DNA from: Hyphobacterium sp.
GTDB taxonomy: Bacteria; Pseudomonadota; Alphaproteobacteria; Caulobacterales; Maricaulaceae
Assembly: GCA_021604625.1 (NCBI GenBank)
Contig: BQJI01000003.1
Location: 1 to 41,114, forward strand
Length of the DNA: 41,114 nt
Direction of reading: 5' to 3'
Shown here one piece after another: positions 35,840-41,114 of the stretch. Under the pieces are notes generated by a model. It searched no databases, had not been told where the DNA came from, and saw only the letters and a program-made list of their open reading frames with translations. The translations under genes were made by a program, and so were the position numbers. Numbering within the stretch: the stretch's first letter is position 1; every line of letters starts with the position of its first letter.

Positions 35840-37023
35840 TTGACCCGCTCCACCACGCCGAACCCGAAGAGCTGATTGAGGGCTTTCTGGGCCTCTTCCT
35901 CTCCGGCCGCCGCGAAAGCGTCCAGACCAAACTCGCCGCCATCGAGGACAGTATCGAGCCCGGCCTCCACAGCCGTCGAGAATACGAGTTCGCCACCAGC
36001 GGTAATCAAAACCAGTCGATCGCCATCCTCGGCTAGCCGCCACGGGATGAAGGGCCGCAGTTTGAATCGGGCCGCTTTATCCTCCGCCGCGCCGCGCTGG
36101 ATAATGGCGCCTTCGGAATAAGGTGGACGTGAACGGATGAAATTGTCGATGAACATGTCGAAGGCGCCATCGAGGCTGGCCCCGTCGCTTATTTTCTTCA
36201 CCAGCGCGTTGAAATGCGCCTCGGCTGCCGAGCGATCAAAATCGGATCGGGCATAACCGGGTGGCAATGCTTGCCGGAATTCCGGGTGGCGGAGCGCCAC
36301 TTCCGAAACGGCCTCCAGCATCAGATCCGCCCAGGTTTTTACAATCAGCCCAACAGTGATGTGCAGGCTGTCATCATCGCCTTGCGTTTGGGCATCATGC
36401 ATCAGCCCGCGTGGCACGTAGGCGCAATCGCCGGCTTTCAACACAAATTCTTCGACCAGTTCGCCGGGCTGAACCGCTTCCGGATTGAAACCTTCGCCGC
36501 GATAGGGCTTGTCGACGGACTGATCATACAGCCGCCAGCGTTTTTCGCCCTCGATCTGCAGCACGAAAACATCGTGATCATCGTAATGCGTGCGAAAGCC
36601 CTGATTGTTGGGCGGTGTCAGATAGATATTGGTCTGCACATGGCAGGACAGGCGGGATTCCATGGCTCTGCAGAAATTCTTCAGACCGATATCGGCCTGG
36701 TGCAATTGCGGCAGGATCAGCGTTGCGCCTTCCTGATAAAGATTGGCGACGGAGCCACGGTCGGCATATCCGGTCGACAGCACAAATTGGTCGCGAGAGA
36801 TTTGTGGCTCGGCGCGCGCCATATCCAGATCATCACCGTGAAAATCCCGGCTCGCCAGTAATTTGTCGATTTTCGCAACCGACAGGAGATCGCGGTAGCG
36901 ATCGGTTTTCTCGCGCGAAACGATCAGTGCTTTCTGTTCAAAATGGGTCTTGAAAAACGCATCAATCCGGGTCGGACCGATGCAGTATTCCAGAATGTCG
37001 CTACCCCAAGGAAAGTCCGTCAT
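35836..37023 (-). CDS. JmjC/cupin-type Fe(II)/2-oxoglutarate oxygenase (ribosomal oxygenase-like)
   Basis: A 395-residue protein. The Fe(II) facial triad is visible as His146 and Asp148 in THYDDHDVFV and His209 in RGLMHDAQ; Lys161 in GEKRWRLY fits 2-oxoglutarate binding. The C-terminal ~100 residues look like the winged-helix-type tail of RoxA/MINA/NO66 enzymes. These hydroxylate Arg or His of ribosomal proteins. A ribosomal role is the conservative call. Its place just downstream of three TDSD-repeat genes on the same strand makes those proteins candidate substrates, which is inference. A hairpin at 37146-37185 separates it from the repeat genes, so it probably has its own promoter. Confidence 0.85.
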   Translation of the reverse strand: MTDFPWGSDILEYCIGPTRIDAFFKTHFEQKALIVSREKTDRYRDLLSVAKIDKLLASRDFHGDDLDMARAEPQISRDQFVLSTGYADRGSVANLYQEGATLILPQLHQADIGLKNFCRAMESRLSCHVQTNIYLTPPNNQGFRTHYDDHDVFVLQIEGEKRWRLYDQSVDKPYRGEGFNPEAVQPGELVEEFVLKAGDCAYVPRGLMHDAQTQGDDDSLHITVGLIVKTWADLMLEAVSEVALRHPEFRQALPPGYARSDFDRSAAEAHFNALVKKISDGASLDGAFDMFIDNFIRSRPPYSEGAIIQRGAAEDKAARFKLRPFIPWRLAEDGDRLVLITAGGELVFSTAVEAGLDTVLDGGEFGLDAFAAAGEEEAQKALNQLFGFGVVERVN

Positions 37024-37145
37024 AATTCCCCCCGTCGAACGGCGTGAGCGCCATTCTGTTTTGCCTGATATATTTGCGAGTGAAGTCAGGAAAGGTGAGG
37101 CTGTCCACTGCGCATATCAGCACAGTGTCGGCGTCAGATGAAACA

Positions 37146-37185
37146 GGCCCGGAACGGCGAATAATCTCATTCGCCAGCCCGGGCC
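37146..37185 (-). terminator. Terminator-like hairpin after the TDSD-repeat gene
   Basis: GGCCCGG and GGCGAAT pair with ATTCGCC and CCGGGCC around the loop aatctc, giving a 14-pair stem with one internal mismatch bulge. On the minus strand it is followed by TGTTTC, a weak U-tract. It lies 22 bases past the stop of the repeat gene at 37208. Confidence 0.55.
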
Positions 37186-37207
37186 GTGTCAGGATGTGCG
37201 AATACGT

Positions 37208-37640
37208 TTAGCAGCGATCTCCTTGCCCGACAGGATCAGCATAACTGCCTGTATCGCTGTCAGTACAATTTCGGCGCCCCCGTCCGCCGCGCCCGCCACC
37301 GACGGGGTCGGCATAGCTTCCGCTATCGCTGTCGGTGACACCGCTACCGCGTCCGCCTCTGCCGCCGCGACCATTTCCGACGGGATCTGAATAGGAACCT
37401 GTATCACTGTCGGTGATGCCGGATTGCCGACCGCCACGACCGCCGCGTCCATTGCCAGCAGGATCGGCATAAGAGCCGGTATCCCTGTCGGTGATCCCGG
37501 ACCCGCGTCGGCCGCGGCCATTTCCGGCCGGATCAGCATAGGAACCCGTATCGCTGTCTGTGACACCGGAATTGTAATTGCCACGTCCATAGCCGGCCGG
37601 GTCGGCATACGCGCCGACATCACTGTCCGTAATCCCGGAA
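37208..37640 (-). repeat. TDSDxGSYADPxGxGRG coding repeats, protein 1
   Basis: Six in-frame units of about 66-75 bases, each carrying TDSD (once TDRD) and ADP or SDP followed by GxGRG. Spacers vary in length with GRG/GGR additions, so the period is not constant, unlike the strict 105-base array at 2501. Confidence 0.85.
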
Positions 37641-37753
37641 TAGGCACCGCTTGTGGCGCAACCGGAGACAACTCCGGCGGCACCTGTCGCGATACCTGCA
37701 CCTGCGACGCGGGTCAGGAATGAGCGCCGGCTTAATTTGTTTTTCTTCGCCAT
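37208..37753 (-). CDS. Tat-leader TDSD-repeat protein 1 (probable lipoprotein)
   Basis: A 181-residue protein. KLSRRSFLTRVAG is a twin-arginine motif, followed by a hydrophobic run and VVSGC, a lipobox-like site. The rest is six copies of a ~22-residue unit, GxTDSDxGSYADPxGNGRG plus a Gly/Arg spacer. The last unit is bracketed by cysteines (CTDSD...GQGDRC), with Cys as the final residue. The likely location is the periplasmic face of a membrane, after folding or modification in the cytoplasm. DxDxG spacing could bind calcium; I do not recognise a named family. It follows the paralogue at 37792 by 38 bases, so the two are probably co-transcribed. Confidence 0.75.
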   Translation of the reverse strand: MAKKNKLSRRSFLTRVAGAGIATGAAGVVSGCATSGAYSGITDSDVGAYADPAGYGRGNYNSGVTDSDTGSYADPAGNGRGRRGSGITDRDTGSYADPAGNGRGGRGGRQSGITDSDTGSYSDPVGNGRGGRGGRGSGVTDSDSGSYADPVGGGRGGRGRRNCTDSDTGSYADPVGQGDRC

Positions 37754-37791
37754 GTAACTAATTCACCGGCTTTGTGGCCAGAGCCTCCATG

Positions 37792-38364
37792 TTAGCAGCG
37801 ATCGCCTTGTCCGACCGGATCAGCATAGGTGCCGCCATCAGAATCCGTACAACGGCGACGTCCGCGTCCGTTCCCGACAGGGTCTGCGCGGGAGCCTGAA
37901 TCGCTGTCGGTCAAGCCTGTGCGTCGACCGCCACGGCCATTACCGGCCGGATCGGCGTAGGACCCGCTGTCACTGTCAGTGACGCCAGAGCGCCGCCCTC
38001 CGCGGCCATTGCCGGCGGGGTCGGCATAGCTGCCGGAATCGGAGTCGGTAACGCCGGTGCGGCGACTGCCGCGTCCATTGCCAGCGGGGTCTGCGTATGC
38101 GCCGCTATCGCTGTCGGTCAGACCGGATCGGCTGCCGCGTCCATATCCGACGCGATCAGCATTGCGTCCGCCATCACTGTCGGTAACGCCGGTGCGGCCA
38201 TAGCCAACGCGGTCGGCATTGGATCCGCCGTCAGAATCTGTTCGTCCGGTGTAATTTTGTGCGACGGCTGCTCCGGTCACAGTCGCGGCAGTTCCAACCG
38301 CCAGGCTGGTGCCGGCAACGCGCGTCAGAAAAGAGCGACGGCTCAATTTCCCTTTATTGGCCAT
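37792..38364 (-). CDS. Tat-leader TDSD-repeat protein 2
   Basis: I start at ATG 38364 (MANKGKLSRRSFLTRVAG), aligned with both paralogues and with AGGGGA upstream; the tracked start 38403 adds 13 residues. 190 residues. After the twin-arginine motif a hydrophobic run ends in AAVAQN, a likely signal-peptidase I site (AVA|QN), so this paralogue is probably soluble. Seven repeats follow; the first two are a variant (TDSDGGxNADRVGYGR). The end, CTDSDGGTYADPVGQGDRC, again places two cysteines around the last unit. It is the first gene of a two-gene transcript with protein 1. Confidence 0.75.
   Translation of the reverse strand: MANKGKLSRRSFLTRVAGTSLAVGTAATVTGAAVAQNYTGRTDSDGGSNADRVGYGRTGVTDSDGGRNADRVGYGRGSRSGLTDSDSGAYADPAGNGRGSRRTGVTDSDSGSYADPAGNGRGGRRSGVTDSDSGSYADPAGNGRGGRRTGLTDSDSGSRADPVGNGRGRRRCTDSDGGTYADPVGQGDRC
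37795..38244 (-). repeat. TDSD coding repeats, protein 2
   Basis: Seven in-frame units. Units 3-5 are nearly identical (TDSDSGxYADPAGNGRG with a GRR or SRR spacer), units 1-2 carry NADRVGYGR in place of YADPAGNGR, and unit 7 is the Cys-bracketed terminal unit. The pattern suggests amplification in the middle with fixed ends. Confidence 0.85.
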
Positions 38365-38510
38365 GAGTTGATTTCCCCTGTTCAGCTCGTCTCCCAACGA
38401 CAAGCGCTATCACTCGCGGAAAAAGACTAGGCGTTACGACGGGTCGGCGTCAAACCGGATCGGGTTGATTTTCCGCCTGAATCCGCAAAAAAAGCCAATT
38501 AATTCAATCA

Positions 38511-38527
38511 ATGAGAGGCATTCTCAT
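38511..38527. promoter_or_regulatory. Fur-box-like palindrome upstream of repeat protein 2
   Basis: ATGAGA-ggcat-TCTCAT is a perfect inverted repeat. Written as aatgagaggcattctcat it resembles the core of Fur boxes (AATGATAATCATTATCATT), with about 14 of 19 positions alike by eye. It lies about 147 bases upstream of the start at 38364. Confidence 0.45.
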
Positions 38528-38593
38528 ATAATCGACCCCTCGTAAGGACGAATGCCATTCATTCGCATAAACTGCGGTCCGGCCAATTCGAGG

Positions 38594-38628
38594 CAAAAAA
38601 ATACCGGTTGTCCGAAAACAACCGGTAT
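38594..38628 (-). terminator. Rho-independent terminator of repeat protein 3
   Basis: ATACCGGTTG and CAACCGGTAT form a perfect 10-pair stem around an 8-base loop. On the minus strand the stem is followed by TTTTTT. It lies 24 bases past the stop at 38652, so repeat protein 3 is its own transcription unit. Confidence 0.85.
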
Positions 38629-38651
38629 CTTTCCAAAAAGTGTGTGGGCGA

Positions 38652-39008
38652 CTAGCCGCCGCGACCACGACCGCCTGGGTCAGAACACCCGGAGGAATCG
38701 CTGTCAGTGTAACCGGAATTACCCCGGCCATGACCGGCATTATCCGAGCAACCACCCGTATCGCTGTCAGTGTAGCCGGTATAACCGGTACCGCGACCAG
38801 CCTGGTCAGCATAGGCGCCGCCATCGCTGTCGGTGATGCCTGTCCGGCCATTGCCAGCTGGATCTGAATTGCCGCCACTGTCGCTGTCGGTCCGGCCACG
38901 AATCATCGTGGCTCCAACTGCGCCTGCGCCGATGGCACCAGTGACAGCTACGCCACCTGCTACACGCGTCAGGAATGAACGGCGGCTGAGTTTACCTTTT
39001 TTGGCCAT
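38652..39008 (-). CDS. Tat-leader TDSD-repeat protein 3
   Basis: A 118-residue protein. MAKKGKLSRRSFLTRVAGG is almost identical to the leaders of the other two, followed by a Gly/Ala hydrophobic run with no clear cleavage site or lipobox, so it may stay anchored. Four repeats follow, more divergent: RTDSDSGGNSDPAGNGR, ITDSDGGAYADQAGRG, YTDSDTGGCSDNAGHGRG and YTDSDSSGCSDPGGRGRGG. Cysteines sit inside repeats 3 and 4 rather than around the last unit. It has its own terminator and a Fur-box-like site upstream. Confidence 0.75.
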   Translation of the reverse strand: MAKKGKLSRRSFLTRVAGGVAVTGAIGAGAVGATMIRGRTDSDSGGNSDPAGNGRTGITDSDGGAYADQAGRGTGYTGYTDSDTGGCSDNAGHGRGNSGYTDSDSSGCSDPGGRGRGG

Positions 39009-39132
39009 GTGAATGGGCCTCCCTTGGAACTAATCGTCTACTATTACGTCCCCCCGCACGGGTACGTTCGTTCGCAGCCTAAGCGAGGCAAATCGACTTC
39101 GTCAAACAAAAACAGAGTATTATTTGGCTCTT

Positions 39133-39151
39133 GATAGTCATTCTCACTAAT
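39133..39151. promoter_or_regulatory. Fur-box-like site upstream of repeat protein 3
   Basis: gatagtcattctcactaat resembles GATAATCATTATC, with 11 of the first 13 bases alike. It lies about 125 bases upstream of the repeat protein 3 start and 150 bases upstream of ruvC on the other strand, so either could be the target. The similar distance of the other site from its gene favours the repeat genes. Confidence 0.4.
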
Positions 39152-39300
39152 ATTCGCCGCTAGGTAGAAATATTGGCGCAATTTTCCGCGTTTGCAATTC
39201 ATTCGCAGAAATCTGTACTGCCCACTTGAAAATCAGTCGCAATACTGACGCTGGAGATAGGGGTGGGCGCGCAACGTCAATCAGGGCTAGATTCAGCATC

Positions 39301-39801
39301 ATGACGTCATCGATTCGTATTCTCGGCATCGACCCGGGCCTGCGGCATACCGGCTGGGGTGTCATTGCGGTGTCCGGATCGCGCCTCAGCCATGTCGCGG
39401 ATGGCAGAATATCCGCGCCTGTGGACCTGCCCCTGTCGGATCGCCTGATGGTGATTCATGCCGAACTGGAAGCGATCATTGGTCTGCATGTGCCGGATGA
39501 AGCGGCGGCAGAAGAAATTTTCATGGCGACCAATGCTGCCAGCGCTTTAAAGCTCGGGCATGCGCGCGCGGCCGCTTTGCTGGCGCCTGCGCGGATCGGC
39601 TTGCCGGTCGCGGAATACGCCGCCCGACTGGTCAAGAAGTCTGTCGTCGGTACCGGCCGCGCCGAAAAAGATCAGGTCGCCGCGATGATTGCGATCCTGC
39701 TTCCGGGCTGCAAGGCCAGGGATGATGCCGCCGACGCGCTGGCCGTCGCCGTCTGTCACGCGCATCATCGCACCACGCGAAAACTGGGGAGTGCGGCATG
39801 A
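39301..39801 (+). CDS. ruvC: Holliday junction endonuclease RuvC
   Basis: The start is ATG 39301; the tracked 39226 start is upstream of the first family residue. 166 residues. ILGIDPGLRHTGWG has the first catalytic Asp (~11), AAAEEIFMATNAASALKLG the Glu (~71-72), and RDDAADALAVAVCH the last Asp pair. VVGTGRAEKDQVAAMI is a family motif. It resolves Holliday junctions with RuvAB. It overlaps ruvA by ATGA. Confidence 0.95.
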   Translation: MTSSIRILGIDPGLRHTGWGVIAVSGSRLSHVADGRISAPVDLPLSDRLMVIHAELEAIIGLHVPDEAAAEEIFMATNAASALKLGHARAAALLAPARIGLPVAEYAARLVKKSVVGTGRAEKDQVAAMIAILLPGCKARDDAADALAVAVCHAHHRTTRKLGSAA

Positions 39802-40436
39802 TCGGAAAATTGCGCGGCCGCGTCGATGCTATCGGCGAAAGCGAAGCGGTTATTGACGTTAATGGCGTTGGCTATCTGGTCGGCATGAGCGGGCAGGCTC
39901 TCTCGCGTCTTTCGCAGGGTGCGGATGTTGAAGTGCATATCGAAACCTATGTGCGCGAAGACGCCTTCAAGCTCTGGGGGTTTTTATCCGAACGCGAGCG
40001 CGCCTGGTTCGCGCGCCTTCAACTCATTCAGGGTGTTGGCGCCAAAGCCGCGCTTGCGATTCTCGATGCGTTGGGCGTCGATGAGCTGGAAAGTGCCGCC
40101 GCGCTGGGTGACGCCGCGGCCTTCGGCCAGGCCAAAGGCGTGGGTCCCAAGCTTGCCGGGCGACTGGCATTGGAATTGAAAGACAAGCCACCCCCAACCG
40201 GCAGGGCTTTTGCCTCGGGCTTTAGCGTCGCCGCGCATGCGGGTCTGGCCTCGACGCAGAATTCGGACACCGCTGCCCCCAACAACGCCGCGCGCGAAGA
40301 AGCCGTGTCTGCGCTGATCAATCTCGGCTATGCTGAAAGCGATGCCCGCCGCGCCGCCGCGTCGGCCAGCGGCGCCAATGCGGATGCAGGCACCGGCGAG
40401 CTCATCCGTCTGGCATTAAAGGAATTGTCGAAATGA
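39798..40436 (+). CDS. ruvA: Holliday junction helicase subunit RuvA
   Basis: A 212-residue protein. MIGKLRGRVDAIGESEAVID starts domain I (OB fold), LIQGVGAKAALAIL and AKGVGPKLAGRLALELKDK are the paired helix-hairpin-helix motifs of domain II, and ALINLGYAESDARRA is domain III, which contacts RuvB. ruvB is not the next gene: a metallo-beta-lactamase-fold gene overlaps its stop by ATGA. Confidence 0.95.
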   Translation: MIGKLRGRVDAIGESEAVIDVNGVGYLVGMSGQALSRLSQGADVEVHIETYVREDAFKLWGFLSERERAWFARLQLIQGVGAKAALAILDALGVDELESAAALGDAAAFGQAKGVGPKLAGRLALELKDKPPPTGRAFASGFSVAAHAGLASTQNSDTAAPNNAAREEAVSALINLGYAESDARRAAASASGANADAGTGELIRLALKELSK

Positions 40437-41114
40437 GGGTTTTGCTAGCCGCCGCCTTGCTCGCTGCCACCCCCGCTATTGCCTCAGCCGGCGTCACCAT
40501 CCGTTTCATCGCCAATGAAGGCGTGCATATTTCCGATGGCGAAACCGGTATTCTGATTGATGCGCTGACCTGGAATTCCTATGATGGGACTTACGCCCTG
40601 CCATCCGATGAAGCCCGTGCCGCGATGATCAATGGCGATGCGCCCTATGACGATGTCGCGGCGCTGCTCTTCACGCATATCCACGGTGATCATTCGGACC
40701 CCAATGCCGCAATTGATGCACTGGACGCGCAGTATGGCCTCACGGCTGCGGCATCCTCGCAGGTCACACTTGCTATGTTGAATGGTGATCGGGATATCGA
40801 AATTTCGACCGCCGCAAGCATTTATAGTGTCCATCTGAGTGCGGACGAACCCGGTCCCTGGCAACATCCGCTACACGACTTCATCGAAGGTGCATGGATT
40901 TTCCACCGCGAGGGCGTCGATAACATCACCTGGCATGTCGAAATAGACGGTCTTTCAATCCTCCATCTCGGCGATACCCAGCCGCAAATGGCCGATTTTT
41001 CCGTCTGGGATGACACCGAATTTGACGTCATTCTCTATCCCTACTGGTTCGCGCAGATGGAAGAGGGCGTCGCCTTTCTTGAAAGTCGACCCGACGCGCG
41101 CGCCATCGCCTTTC
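40433..41114 (+). CDS. Exported metallo-beta-lactamase-fold hydrolase, 3' truncated by window
   Basis: It is not in the ORF track because it runs off the window. ATG 40433 overlaps the ruvA stop (ATGA). MRVLLAAALLAATPAIASAG is a signal peptide with cleavage likely after ASA. FTHIHGDHSD is the HxHxDH metal motif and LHLGDTQP supplies the later Asp. The fold is that of MBL hydrolases acting in the periplasm. The substrate is unknown. It probably shares the ruvCA transcript. Confidence 0.85.
   Translation, partial: MRVLLAAALLAATPAIASAGVTIRFIANEGVHISDGETGILIDALTWNSYDGTYALPSDEARAAMINGDAPYDDVAALLFTHIHGDHSDPNAAIDALDAQYGLTAAASSQVTLAMLNGDRDIEISTAASIYSVHLSADEPGPWQHPLHDFIEGAWIFHREGVDNITWHVEIDGLSILHLGDTQPQMADFSVWDDTEFDVILYPYWFAQMEEGVAFLESRPDARAIAF

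Noticed and set aside
36214-36861. 215-residue plus-strand ORF
   Set aside because: It is antisense to the JmjC gene, whose HxD...H triad is plain.
37196-37723. Ala/Ile/Gly-rich plus-strand ORFs across the TDSD genes
   Set aside because: Low-complexity antisense of the repeats; no start signals, while the minus frames have Tat leaders.
37208-38897. CRISPR array
   Set aside because: The repeats are coding, variable in length and in frame, with no unique spacers and no cas genes.
1-41114. tRNA or rRNA genes
   Set aside because: No cloverleaf-type sequence or rRNA segment was recognised by eye in the intergenic regions.

Overview
The window looks like one contiguous chromosomal stretch of an alphaproteobacterium, probably of the Caulobacterales/Maricaulales type. 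This is inferred from gene content: a DUF4164-like gene, zapA, a 6S RNA and a 5-formyltetrahydrofolate cyclo-ligase gene in a row, then a YmdB-type phosphodiesterase, yebC and ruvCA. Nothing in the sequence fixes the genus. Two regions differ in character. About 1-25.6 kb is a surface-polysaccharide locus with mixed, often AT-richer composition. About 25.6-41.1 kb is GC-richer and mostly housekeeping, with one unusual insertion.

Polysaccharide locus. Four tightly coupled genes open the window: a glycosyltransferase-like protein cut by the window edge, a FkbM-like protein with a 35-residue tandem coiled coil, a sulfotransferase-like protein and a two-domain exostosin-type protein. A FkbM methyltransferase follows, then a Wzm/Wzt ABC exporter, so the glycan is probably finished in the cytoplasm and exported by the ABC route. 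After a decayed IS3-family element comes a CDP-sugar cassette: RfbF, RfbG, a PLP-dependent 3-dehydrase and an SDR reductase, which should make a CDP-3,6-dideoxyhexose. Interleaved with it are a small EmrE/ArnE-like membrane protein, a GtrB-like polyprenyl-phosphate sugar transferase and a GtrII-like membrane transferase, which together look like a side-branch module. A leftward group holds a TylF-like methyltransferase and three GT2 glycosyltransferases. A rightward group holds glmM, a membrane-anchored hypothetical protein and a UDP-glucuronate 4-epimerase-like SDR. An AGE-family isomerase and a mannose-1-phosphate guanylyltransferase close the locus.

Housekeeping region. DUF4164-like gene, zapA, 6S RNA, 5-FTHF cyclo-ligase, YmdB-type phosphodiesterase, a transaldolase-like aldolase, yebC, a PP2C-like phosphatase, a strictosidine synthase-like protein, transketolase, a JmjC/cupin oxygenase, three repeat proteins, ruvC, ruvA and a metallo-beta-lactamase-fold protein cut by the right edge. 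All three convergent gene pairs here overlap by exactly four bases at their stop codons.

Most unusual. Between transketolase and ruvC lie three paralogous proteins with Tat-type leaders and arrays of a TDSDxGxxADPxGxGRG repeat, next to a JmjC-type Fe(II)/2-oxoglutarate oxygenase. Fur-box-like palindromes sit upstream of two of the transcription units. This may be an iron-responsive exported repeat-protein system, possibly modified after translation; the functional link is inference. A second notable point is that the RfbH-like dehydrase lacks the iron-sulfur cysteines of classical RfbH/E1, and no reductase partner is present.
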